NCBI GenBank assembly: GCA_017551515.1
Contig: JAFZLK010000037.1
Coordinates: forward strand, 1-44,059
Source of the DNA: Bacteroidales bacterium
GTDB lineage: Bacteria > Bacteroidota > Bacteroidia > Bacteroidales > ML635J-15
Reading direction: 5' to 3'
Length of the DNA stretch: 44,059 bases
The position numbers were made by a program, and so were the translations under genes. Position 1 is the first letter of the stretch. The number at the start of each line of letters is the position of its first letter. Shown here in pieces: positions 14,787 through 21,879 of this stretch. Below the pieces are notes generated by a model. That model ran no database searches. It had not been told where the DNA came from and saw only the letters and a program-made list of their open reading frames with translations.

Positions 14787-15058
14787 TTATTGGTGTCCGC
14801 TAAAAAAATATGCAAACATTATAAGTCACTTGTTATCACACACTTATATACGTATGCTGATTATAGGGCTTGTCATTCCGAAAACCAGATTGAACCTGCG
14901 ATACGGAACGGGGAGCAGTGTGAAATCGGTTGTCCGGAATCTGCTAACGTATTGTCGTGGAACAGATTCCGTACAGACAGGCTCACACGACACGTTCCTT
15001 AGTCGGTTCGCTTTGTCTTACGGAATGACTGGCTGGGTAGTTTAGCGGACGACAATAA
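14787..15058. mobile_element. MITE-like element with 18-bp terminal inverted repeats
   Basis: The ends at 14787-14804 and 15041-15058 are inverted repeats matching at 16 of 18 positions, ending in GTCCGCTAAA. Inside is a second inverted pair GTCATTCCG/CGGAATGAC (14872-14880 and 15021-15029), which encloses a moderately GC-rich core that encodes no real protein. The 272-bp length, terminal repeats and lack of a transposase fit a non-autonomous element or nested intergenic repeats. Flanking target duplications are not clear in the AT-rich surroundings. This fills the 14755-15136 gap. Confidence 0.5.
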
Positions 15059-15080
15059 ATTATTATATAAAGTAATAGAA

Positions 15081-15114
15081 ATAAAAATAGGCTCGAAAAA
15101 TTTCCGAGCCTATT
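15081..15114 (-). terminator. Terminator of the lipoprotein gene
   Basis: On the minus strand a perfect 10-bp stem (15114-15105 with 15095-15086) is followed by a T-rich run (TTTTTAT). It lies 23 bp after the stop at 15137. Confidence 0.8.
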
Positions 15115-15136
15115 ACATTATTTTTTACCCTATTAA

Positions 15137-15922
15137 TTATTTCTGTCTCGGTTTTAGAATCAATTCTTCGTAACCGTTGTCTTGGTACGATTCGCCTGTG
15201 CCGTTGTCGTTTCTTAGATAGAATGTATTAATATTCTGGCGAAGTTTCATCTCCTTGTTTCTCAATTCAATGATAGCATATACAGTACACATTTCACCAT
15301 TAGCATATCTGTCATTAACAACATTGGTTCCAATTAATCTTGGAAGACTTACACCACCTTCGTCATCGTCGCTGGTAATCAGTTCATATTCGTATGTGGT
15401 TGTTTTCTTGTCCTCGATTACAAATGCAAGCCTTTCCTTGTTTGCGTATTCGTCAACACCAGCGAGGAAATTCCATGTACCTGTCATTTCTTCTGTAACT
15501 TTTGTTTGGCGGATTGTACTTACATCGTCGTCTTCGCTCGAAAGGTCTTCATCGAATTCGTACTTATAAGTCATGGTTGCTTTGCCATTGCTGTCGAAAT
15601 AGAAGATGTAAGAACCTTCTTCTTGATTCGGCTCTTTGGTAATTTTTCCGGTTAGAGTTCTAGTACTGTCGGTTCCTACTATTGTAATTACTTGTTTCCA
15701 AGAGTCACCTTCTATGGTTGTAACAGTTTTTTTGTTGATATTATTTTCCTTACGAACAACTTCAGACTTAAAATTAGTAACAGTCCAAGTCCCACATACT
15801 CTTGCCTTTCTACTTCTAAATGAGAGGAATGGATCCTCTGGTCCTCTTTTGCATCCTGAAAATACTATTGGAAGAACCACCAGAATGGCGATTACTAAAC
15901 TCAATGATTTCTTTGCGTTCAT
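15137..15922 (-). CDS. Bacteroidetes lipoprotein, lipocalin-like, function unknown
   Basis: A 261-residue lipoprotein: a basic start, hydrophobic core and lipobox ending in FSGC (Cys24). After it comes GTWTVTNFKSEVV, repeated strands rich in Thr/Glu/Asp (GSYIFYFDSNGKATMTYKYEF; GTWNFLAG), and a final NGYEELILKPRQK. The repeated GTW strands suggest two lipocalin-like beta-sheet units, as in many uncharacterised Bacteroidetes lipoproteins. An aspartate-rich stretch (SSEDDDVS) might bind calcium. I do not recognise a specific family. It is monocistronic with a promoter and a terminator of its own. Confidence 0.75.
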   Translation of the reverse strand: MNAKKSLSLVIAILVVLPIVFSGCKRGPEDPFLSFRSRKARVCGTWTVTNFKSEVVRKENNINKKTVTTIEGDSWKQVITIVGTDSTRTLTGKITKEPNQEEGSYIFYFDSNGKATMTYKYEFDEDLSSEDDDVSTIRQTKVTEEMTGTWNFLAGVDEYANKERLAFVIEDKKTTTYEYELITSDDDEGGVSLPRLIGTNVVNDRYANGEMCTVYAIIELRNKEMKLRQNINTFYLRNDNGTGESYQDNGYEELILKPRQK

Positions 15923-15961
15923 ACTAATAAATTCTAATTAGACTTCTAATGATACAGACGG

Positions 15962-15992
15962 CAAAGTAAATACAAATATTTTTATTAACAAA
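15962..15992 (-). promoter_or_regulatory. Promoter of the lipoprotein gene (TTTG, 19 bp, TTACTTTG)
   Basis: Minus-strand TTTG at 15992-15989 and TTACTTTG at 15969-15962 are 19 bp apart. The -7 box has T at the second position where the consensus has A. The same variant precedes the tRNA-Ser gene at 18561. Confidence 0.55.
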
Positions 15993-16067
15993 ATTTTTTC
16001 TTTCTTTTTTGAAAAAATAAAATTTTATTTGTCGTGTAGCCTGTGCTTTTGTTTCTAAAAATAGCAT

Positions 16068-16075
16068 TAACTTTG
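16068..16075 (+). promoter_or_regulatory. TAACTTTG -7 box for the 16098 operon
   Basis: A perfect TAnnTTTG match 22 bp before the ATG at 16098. A TTTTG at 16047-16051 lies 16 bp upstream, a shorter spacing than usual. Confidence 0.55.
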
Positions 16076-16097
16076 TGAGGCAAAAAAAATTATTGTT

Positions 16098-16553
16098 ATG
16101 ATTGTTGATATTAAGGAAATAGCATCAAGGGTAAAGCTTGGCTCTATGCTCGTGGTGCTTGTATTGGTGGCTGTCGTGGTTCTTGACCTTATTTATGCAT
16201 GGGTTCCTATGCACATACTCGATTATTTGTGTGTTGTATTGTTCGTGATTTTTGAGGCATACCTATTAATTAAGAAATTCAATTACATATATTACAATTC
16301 CGATGGGTTCAAGATAATATTGAAATACACTTCGATAGGTATGCTGTCGGCTGGTAATTTCAAACTAGAAATTCCTAAGAAGGATTTTGTGAAGATTGAG
16401 TTGCAGAAATCGTGGATGGGACTAAGGAAGATGGTCGTGATTTATGTCCGTACTCCTAACGGAATTGCCAAGTTCAAGCCTATAAGCGTATCGCTGATGT
16501 CGTCGAAGGAACTTGACGATATGATGGCTGACCTAGAAAATTTAAAAAGATAG
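16098..16553 (+). CDS. Small two-helix membrane protein with PH-like domain
   Basis: A 151-residue protein with two hydrophobic helices (about 15-33 and 40-60), then a soluble beta-rich part: YYNSDGFKIILKYTSIGMLS, FKLEIPKKDFVKIELQK, and MVVIYVRTPNGIAKFKPISV, with a final helix. This two-helix-plus-barrel layout resembles small bacterial PH-like (DUF304-type) membrane proteins. No function is known to me. It is the first gene of an operon with dprA (2-bp gap) and tatD (5-bp gap), though a functional link to those is not implied. Confidence 0.65.
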   Translation: MIVDIKEIASRVKLGSMLVVLVLVAVVVLDLIYAWVPMHILDYLCVVLFVIFEAYLLIKKFNYIYYNSDGFKIILKYTSIGMLSAGNFKLEIPKKDFVKIELQKSWMGLRKMVVIYVRTPNGIAKFKPISVSLMSSKELDDMMADLENLKR

Positions 16554-16555
16554 CT

Positions 16556-17674
16556 ATGCTTGATGACGACAAGCTTTACGATGTTGCCCTTACTTTTGTG
16601 CATGGTATAGGTGACATAAACGCCAAGAAACTTCTTTCGTACTTTGGAAGTGCGAAAAGTTTTTTTTCGTCGTCATTCAAGGATTTGAAGTCGGTACAGG
16701 GAATAGGCGAGGTTGTGGCTTCCAGATTGTACGGTAGTTTCGATTCGGCTTTGGCAGCAGCAGAGGAAGAACTTAAATTCGTCTATGCAAACGATGTCGG
16801 CTTTGTGACTTTTGCCGATGATTCATACCCCGACCGTCTGCGCGAGTGTGCCGACTCTCCAGCCATATTATATTATAAAGGTATGCCCGACTTTTCGTCA
16901 AGGCATATTGTGAGCATTGTCGGTACACGTAATGCAACAAAATATGGCGTGGAATTTTGCAATGCCTTTGTTGCCGAACTTGCCGAAAGGTATCCCGATG
17001 CTGTGGTTGTGAGCGGACTGGCATACGGCATTGATGTGGCTGCGCATAAGGCTGCACTCGAAAACAATCTCAAGACATGGGCAGTTCTTGGACATAGTCT
17101 AGAAACAATATATCCATCGTTGCACAAAAAGGTCGCCGACAAAATGTTGGAAAACGATGGCGCTTTGATTTCCGATTTTCCGCATGGCTCAAAGATTGAC
17201 CCTGCAAATTTTGTTAGGCGCAACAGGATTGTGGCCGGACTATGCGATGCTTTGCTTGTAGTGGAGTCTGGCGAAAAAGGCGGGTCGATTATTACGGCTA
17301 ACATTGCCAACAATTACAATAAGGATGTGTTTGCTGTTCCCGGAAATGTAACATCAACATACAGTCGAGGTTGCAATAAGCTAATTAAGACCAATCGGGC
17401 AAACCTGTGCGAGTCGTTTGACGATTTTGAGTACATAATGAATTGGACATCAAGGAGTGATAGCAAAATGCTTACACTTGACCTTAAGTATGACCTTACC
17501 GTCGACGAGCAAAAAGTTGTGGATGTGCTTGCAAAATATGAATTCCTTGACATCGATAATTTACGTAGACAATCAGAAATGACACCCAACGAGTTGAGCC
17601 TGATACTTTTGCAATTGGAAATGAATGGCGTGATTGTTTCATTGCCAGGCAAAATTTTCTCCATAAAGCGTTAG
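16556..17674 (+). CDS. dprA: DNA-processing protein DprA (Smf)
   Basis: A full-length, 372-residue DprA. The N-terminus has a helix-hairpin-helix region (ALTFVHGIGDINAKKLL; VQGIGEVVASRLYG), then the Rossmann core: IVSIVGTRNATKYG, VVVSGLAYGIDVAAHKAAL, LGHSLETIYPSLHKK, FVRRNRIVAGLCDALLVVES, GSIITANIANNYNKDVFAVPGN. A short winged-helix region closes the protein. DprA loads RecA onto incoming single-stranded DNA during transformation. It is the housekeeping copy, contrasting with the divergent SLOG protein at 341. It is co-transcribed with the PH-like gene and tatD. Confidence 0.95.
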   Translation: MLDDDKLYDVALTFVHGIGDINAKKLLSYFGSAKSFFSSSFKDLKSVQGIGEVVASRLYGSFDSALAAAEEELKFVYANDVGFVTFADDSYPDRLRECADSPAILYYKGMPDFSSRHIVSIVGTRNATKYGVEFCNAFVAELAERYPDAVVVSGLAYGIDVAAHKAALENNLKTWAVLGHSLETIYPSLHKKVADKMLENDGALISDFPHGSKIDPANFVRRNRIVAGLCDALLVVESGEKGGSIITANIANNYNKDVFAVPGNVTSTYSRGCNKLIKTNRANLCESFDDFEYIMNWTSRSDSKMLTLDLKYDLTVDEQKVVDVLAKYEFLDIDNLRRQSEMTPNELSLILLQLEMNGVIVSLPGKIFSIKR

Positions 17675-17679
17675 TAGTT

Positions 17680-18456
17680 ATGCTAATAGATACGCATTCG
17701 CATATATATTCCGAGGAGTTTGATGCAGATAGGGCTGAAACAATAGCTCGAGCAAAAACTGTTGGCGTGTCGCATATAGTGTTGCCTAACATTGACATGT
17801 CATCAATTGAAAGATTATCCGCTCTTGCACATTCCGATACCAATTTTTTTTATGTCGCCAATGGCTTGCATCCGACATCGGTAAATGCCAATTACAAAAC
17901 GGAACTGAATGATATTTTTACAGATGCAACTTTTGCATTGCTTCCCAATGTGGTTGCCATTGGTGAAATTGGCATGGACTTGTACTGGGATGACACTTAC
18001 CAGAAAGAGCAGAAGGAAGTCCTTGACTTTCAGTTGGAATATGCACGAGAAAAGAAGCTTCCTGTAATCATACATTGTCGCAATGCCTTTGCGCAGATAA
18101 TAGATGTGATGTCGGCTAGAGACAGAAGCGGTCTGATTGGCGTTTTTCATTGTTTTTCAGAAGATTACAAATCGGCAAAGTGCGTGGTTGATATGGGCTT
18201 TTATATAGGTGTTGGTGGTGTGCTTACCTACAAGAAATCAATTTTGCCAGATGTGGTGTCAAAGATTCCTCTGACGAGCATTCTTTTGGAGACTGATTCT
18301 CCGTATCTGGCACCAGTACCGCATCGTGGAAAGCGTAACGAACCATCCTTTGTGGCTTGCGTTGCCGAGAAATTGTCGCAGATAATCGGGCGTGATTATG
18401 ATGATGTGTGTGATGTAACCTCCGCAAATGCAAAAAAACTTTTCGATTTGATTTGA
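17680..18456 (+). CDS. tatD: TatD-family metal-dependent deoxyribonuclease
   Basis: A 258-residue TIM-barrel hydrolase. MLIDTHSHIYSEEFD gives the first metal ligands (HSH), AIGEIGMDLYWDD the conserved Glu (GEIGLD-like), PVIIHCRNAF a His, FHCFSED another, and LLETDSPYLAPVPHRGKRN the final Asp. All match TatD, a 3'-5' exonuclease or DNA-repair phosphoesterase. Typical length. It starts 5 bp after dprA, so it is the last gene of that operon. No strong terminator is evident before the tRNA-Ser promoter. Confidence 0.92.
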   Translation: MLIDTHSHIYSEEFDADRAETIARAKTVGVSHIVLPNIDMSSIERLSALAHSDTNFFYVANGLHPTSVNANYKTELNDIFTDATFALLPNVVAIGEIGMDLYWDDTYQKEQKEVLDFQLEYAREKKLPVIIHCRNAFAQIIDVMSARDRSGLIGVFHCFSEDYKSAKCVVDMGFYIGVGGVLTYKKSILPDVVSKIPLTSILLETDSPYLAPVPHRGKRNEPSFVACVAEKLSQIIGRDYDDVCDVTSANAKKLFDLI

Positions 18457-18560
18457 TAATATGTGTTTGTTTGTCAGTTTATTGCGAAAAACTTTTGCGG
18501 TTTGTTATGAATAGCGCGAAAAAAAATCATTAAAAATTTTTATTTCACTCAAATAATTCT

Positions 18561-18568
18561 TTACTTTG
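18561..18568 (+). promoter_or_regulatory. TTACTTTG -7 box for tRNA-Ser
   Basis: TTACTTTG (one mismatch to TAnnTTTG, same variant as the lipoprotein promoter at 15962) lies 22 bp before the tRNA. No good -33 TTG is seen. Confidence 0.45.
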
Positions 18569-18590
18569 CAATTCCTTTTTTGGGCGCACT

Positions 18591-18683
18591 GGAGAGATGG
18601 CCGAGCGGTTGAAGGCGCACGCCTGGAAAGTGTGTATGCGGCGTGAAGCCGTATCGTGGGTTCGAATCCCACTCTCTCCGCCA
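18591..18683 (+). tRNA. tRNA-Ser (anticodon GGA)
   Basis: A class II tRNA of 93 nt including an encoded CCA. Acceptor GGAGAGA pairs with TCTCTCC (18673-18679), discriminator G at 18680, CCA at 18681-18683. The anticodon loop CTGGAAA between CACGC and GTGTG gives anticodon GGA (codon UCC/UCU). A long variable arm follows, then GTGGG/CCCAC with loop TTCGAAT. CCA is encoded here but not in the tRNA-Lys gene. Confidence 0.95.
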
Positions 18684-18802
18684 GATTAGGTAAATGATTG
18701 ATTTATTGATTTGTGGAATCTTTGAATCGTTGAATTTTTGAACAAATAAAAATAAGTATAATAAAAAAAGAATTAGAAATTAATTAAAAACAGAATTTAG
18801 TC

Positions 18803-19609
18803 ATGAAAAAGTTAATCTCGTTACTTACATTGGCAGGTTTGCTGACTTTCGCAACCGCTACATTTGCACAAGACGAAAAGACAGAAGAACAGGCAGCACC
18901 GGCACAGACCGAAGTTGCACAGGATGAACCTGTTGCAGGCGATGAAGCTGTTCCAGAAGCAACAGAAGAAAAGCCTTTCCACCAGCAGTTGAAGATAAAG
19001 ATCATCGAAGGTGGTCCAATATTCATGGGATTCCTTCTTGTAGCTTTGATTCTTGGTTTGGCTATCGCTTTCGAAAGAATCATTTACTTGAACCTTGCTA
19101 CTGTAAACACAAAGAAGTTATTAACTAAGATAGAAAACGCATTGAAGGAAGGTGGCGTTGATGCTGCTATGGACGTTTGCCGTAACACCCGCGGACCTGT
19201 TGCAAGTATTTTCTATCAGGGACTTTCAAGATATTCAGAAGGCATCGAAATGGTTGAAAAGTCGGTTGTTTCCTATGGCTCGGTTCAGATGGGTCAGATG
19301 GAAAAGGGCTTGACTTGGATTTCATTGTTCATCGCACTTCTTCCTATGTTGGGATTCATGGGTACGGTTATCGGTATGATCGGCGCATTTGATGCTATCG
19401 AAGCTGCAGGTGATATTAACCCTGCTGTTGTTGCTGGTGGTATTAAGGTCGCTCTTATCACAACCGTAGGCGGTTTGATCGGTGCTATGATCCTTCAGGT
19501 ATTCTACAACTATATTCTTGGTAAGATTGACTCTCTTGTCAACACAATGGAAGATGCATCAATATCACTCATTGATGTTCTTGTTGATTACAACAAAAAT
19601 AATAAGTAA
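18803..19609 (+). CDS. MotA/TolQ/ExbB proton-channel protein with signal peptide
   Basis: A 268-residue inner-membrane protein. Residues 1-23 look like a cleavable signal peptide ending FAQ. A Glu/Ala/Pro-rich periplasmic stretch follows (24-62), then three membrane helices: about 72-94 (GPIFMGFLLVALILGLAI), 165-190 (GLTWISLFIALLPMLGFMG) and 207-235 (VALITTVGGLIGAMILQVF). The LLPMLGFMGTVIGMIGAF motif is the hallmark of ExbB/TolQ. It conducts protons and, with ExbD-type partners, energises outer-membrane machines. The N-terminal extension is common in Bacteroidetes homologues. It is first of a four-gene operon with a small membrane protein and two ExbD-like proteins. Confidence 0.9.
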   Translation: MKKLISLLTLAGLLTFATATFAQDEKTEEQAAPAQTEVAQDEPVAGDEAVPEATEEKPFHQQLKIKIIEGGPIFMGFLLVALILGLAIAFERIIYLNLATVNTKKLLTKIENALKEGGVDAAMDVCRNTRGPVASIFYQGLSRYSEGIEMVEKSVVSYGSVQMGQMEKGLTWISLFIALLPMLGFMGTVIGMIGAFDAIEAAGDINPAVVAGGIKVALITTVGGLIGAMILQVFYNYILGKIDSLVNTMEDASISLIDVLVDYNKNNK

Positions 19610-19636
19610 TTGTTTGTCAATTAAAAATTTACAGAG

Positions 19637-20161
19637 ATGTTAGAGAAAATAATTAAAATATTGGGTTGGGTCGTATTGGGAGCAGCCGCACTTATTTCGG
19701 TGCTGTTCTTCCTGATGCCGTCCGAGGCACCTCAGATGCAGGCTGCTATGGATGCTCTTGATGGAGCAACCGGTGCAGACAAGATTGCAGGTGTTGATGC
19801 GGCAGCGGCCGAATGGGGCGGATTCATAATGTACGCCTGTGAATTTTTGGCTATACTTTGCGCTGTAATGTTTGTGCTTTTTGGTATTATCGGCATTGTT
19901 GTTGACGGTATGGGTTCACCAAAGACCTTGATAAAACCGGCTATTGCAATTATAGGTATTGTTGTTGTTGCAATAATAGCATGGGCTTTGGCCGATGGTA
20001 TTGCTCCGCATACAATTGGTATCCAGAAGGCAGGTTATACTCCTGGCGACATGTATGGTGACATAAAGTTGGCTGAGGCTGGCTTATGGATGACATATAT
20101 CGCAGGTGCAGCTGCAATTCTTGCATTGGTTTATGGAGCAATCTCCAGACTGTGGAAATAA
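19637..20161 (+). CDS. Four-helix inner-membrane protein of the ExbBD operon
   Basis: A 174-residue, mostly hydrophobic protein with four membrane helices: about 8-27, 58-82, 92-114 and 145-168. Between helices 1 and 2 is a short Ala/Asp-rich loop (AAMDALDGATGADKIAGVD). I do not recognise a named family, but a protein of this size and topology regularly sits between exbB-like and exbD-like genes in Bacteroidetes. It probably belongs to the energiser complex. Intergenic distances in the operon are 27 and 26 bp. Confidence 0.7.
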   Translation: MLEKIIKILGWVVLGAAALISVLFFLMPSEAPQMQAAMDALDGATGADKIAGVDAAAAEWGGFIMYACEFLAILCAVMFVLFGIIGIVVDGMGSPKTLIKPAIAIIGIVVVAIIAWALADGIAPHTIGIQKAGYTPGDMYGDIKLAEAGLWMTYIAGAAAILALVYGAISRLWK

Positions 20162-20187
20162 TTGTTAATTTTTAAAAGGTTAATATT

Positions 20188-20772
20188 ATGGCAAAAAGAT
20201 CAACCCCAGAAATTAACGCAAGTTCCATGGCAGATATCGCTTTCCTGCTCCTTATATTTTTCCTTGTGACAACAACTATGGATGTTGATACTGGTATCCA
20301 GAGACAGTTGCCTCCAATTCCGGAAAAGGATCAGAAGACCGATGTTGAAGTCAATAAACGAAATGTTTATCAGGTACTTGTAAACTCAAGGGGTACTATA
20401 TCTGTGAACAACCATTGGGTTAATAGCCTCGAGGAATTGCGCGAAGGTGCCAAGGAGTTCATAAACTGCGATAGAGCCGACGATCCTGAACTTCCAGAAA
20501 TGGAAGAAATTATGGTCGAAGGTATCAAGACTCCAGTTAAGACTTCAAAGGGTCTAATATCGTTGCAGAACGACCGTGGTACAACCTACGGACGCTACAT
20601 TGAGGTTCAGAACGAACTGGTTGCCGCATACAACGAGATAAGAAACGAGGCTGCCCGCAAATATTTCAACAAGCCGTACGACGAGCTTAGCGATGAACAG
20701 CAGGAAGCAATAAGGAAAATATATCCTCAGCGTATCTCCGAAGCGGAACCTAAAAATTATGGAGGAAAGTAA
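20188..20772 (+). CDS. ExbD/TolR-family biopolymer transporter, copy 1
   Basis: A 194-residue protein. The start RSTPEINASSMADIAFLLLIFFLVTTTMDVDTG has the single helix of ExbD/TolR with the conserved Asp (MADIAFLLLIFF) needed for proton use. A periplasmic domain follows (RNVYQVLVNSRGTISVNN), then a long charged C-terminal part ending EAEPKNYGGK. It is longer than E. coli ExbD (141 aa), with an extra ~50-residue Glu/Arg-rich segment. It pairs with the ExbB-like protein. Its stop overlaps the ribosome-binding region of the next gene. Confidence 0.88.
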   Translation: MAKRSTPEINASSMADIAFLLLIFFLVTTTMDVDTGIQRQLPPIPEKDQKTDVEVNKRNVYQVLVNSRGTISVNNHWVNSLEELREGAKEFINCDRADDPELPEMEEIMVEGIKTPVKTSKGLISLQNDRGTTYGRYIEVQNELVAAYNEIRNEAARKYFNKPYDELSDEQQEAIRKIYPQRISEAEPKNYGGK

Positions 20773-20773
20773 T

Positions 20774-21253
20774 ATGGCAGTAATGGGAAAAAAGAAAAAG
20801 AAAACTCTTGGCGCAATATCAACGGCTTCGTTGCCCGATATCGTGTTCATGATTCTGTTCTTCTTCATGGTTTCTACTACCATGCGTGAAGTCGAACTGC
20901 TTATCGAACTTAAAGGTTCCGATCTGCCTACTGCAACAGAAATCAAGAAACTTGAAAAGAAGTCGCTGGTAAGCTACATCTATGTTGGTAAACCGTTGCA
21001 ACAGTATCAGAAGACATACGGTACTGAGCCGAAGATTCAGTTGAATTCATCGTTCGCCGAACTGTCCGACATCTACGAGTACATTCTTGCTGAACGTGCA
21101 GAACGAGATGAGGCAGAAGTTCCGTTCATGACAACTTCACTGAAGGTGCATCGGGATACTAAGATGGGTATAATTACCGACATCAAGCAGGAACTTAGAA
21201 AGGCAAGTGCGCTGAAAATCAACTATTCGGCGCGTCAGGACATGGGATATTAG
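20774..21253 (+). CDS. ExbD/TolR-family biopolymer transporter, copy 2
   Basis: I choose ATG 20774 (MAVMGKKKKKTLGAIS, 159 aa) over ATG 20759, because GGAGG at 20760-20764 is placed as a ribosome-binding site for it and 20759 would start inside the previous gene. A basic N-terminus and a helix LPDIVFMILFFFMVSTTMREV with the conserved Asp identify ExbD/TolR. The periplasmic part has VSYIYVGKPL and KLNSS-like strands. The two ExbD-like proteins differ strongly, so they may form a heteromeric pair with the ExbB-like channel. A strong terminator follows. Confidence 0.88.
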   Translation: MAVMGKKKKKTLGAISTASLPDIVFMILFFFMVSTTMREVELLIELKGSDLPTATEIKKLEKKSLVSYIYVGKPLQQYQKTYGTEPKIQLNSSFAELSDIYEYILAERAERDEAEVPFMTTSLKVHRDTKMGIITDIKQELRKASALKINYSARQDMGY

Positions 21254-21273
21254 GTGTATAAATTTATTTTTTG

Positions 21274-21305
21274 AAAGAGGCTGATTTTTCAGCCTCTTTT
21301 TTTTT
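21274..21305 (+). terminator. Strong terminator after the ExbBD operon
   Basis: A perfect 11-bp stem AAAGAGGCTGA/TCAGCCTCTTT (21274-21284 and 21289-21299, loop TTTT) ends in about nine T residues. Confidence 0.9.
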
Positions 21306-21332
21306 GTTGCAAAAACTTTTTTCTTATTTTTG
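21302..21332 (+). promoter_or_regulatory. Promoter for the secreted-protein pair (TTTTG, 18 bp, TATTTTTG)
   Basis: TTTTG at 21302-21306 and TATTTTTG at 21325-21332 are 18 bp apart, slightly under the usual 19-21. It overlaps the tail of the previous terminator and starts a 110-nt leader. Confidence 0.55.
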
Positions 21333-21441
21333 CAAGTTGTAAAAAGTGTATTGTGTTTTGTGGAAAAATTTTTTTTCACAAACGAGGCAACCCTCGAACA
21401 TTTTATGCGTTTTACAGATGAATTAAAAAAATTTCAGAGAG

Positions 21442-21879
21442 ATGAAAAAGATATTGGCAATTCTGATTTTGACTCTTGCTTTCGCTGGTGCTTACGCCCA
21501 GCAGCAAGTAAATGTAATACCAGACAACAAATTGTATTCAAAGTTCCAGGCCGACGACATCAACAATATGGTGGAAAAAATACCGTCAGAAATAGTTTAC
21601 TGGAACTGGTTCGTTTACAATGGATACGTTATAAAACATTCAATTCCAGAAGCGGCAATGATGTATCCTCCGCTAAAGTTTTTTGATAAAGATACAAAAC
21701 TTGCCACAGAAGAGGAGGTCGCATACGACGAGGCAAGCTTCAATATTATGGCATACGATTTCGAGATTCTTCCCGATAAGACAAATGTGTATAGAATAGG
21801 AAATACTGGATATATTGTTAATGTCCTTTCTGCACATGATTTAATTGTAAAATATAATAAATTTTTGAACCATGAATAG
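21442..21879 (+). CDS. Small secreted protein, function unknown
   Basis: A 145-residue protein with a clear signal peptide (MKKILAILILTLAFAGAYAQ, cleavage after AYA). The mature part is rich in Asn, Tyr, Lys and Asp, with no motif I recognise: IPSEIVYWNWFVYNGYVIKHS and TNVYRIGNTGYIVNVLSAHD. Its stop overlaps the start of the next gene by 8 bp, so it is translated with the giant T9SS protein and probably works beside it. It lacks a T9SS C-terminal signal and probably stays in the periplasm. Confidence 0.7.
   Translation: MKKILAILILTLAFAGAYAQQQVNVIPDNKLYSKFQADDINNMVEKIPSEIVYWNWFVYNGYVIKHSIPEAAMMYPPLKFFDKDTKLATEEEVAYDEASFNIMAYDFEILPDKTNVYRIGNTGYIVNVLSAHDLIVKYNKFLNHE

Noticed and set aside
14764..15045. 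93-residue ORF in the repeat region
   Set aside because: It is a translation of the MITE-like repeat and shows only low-complexity, repeat-derived peptide.
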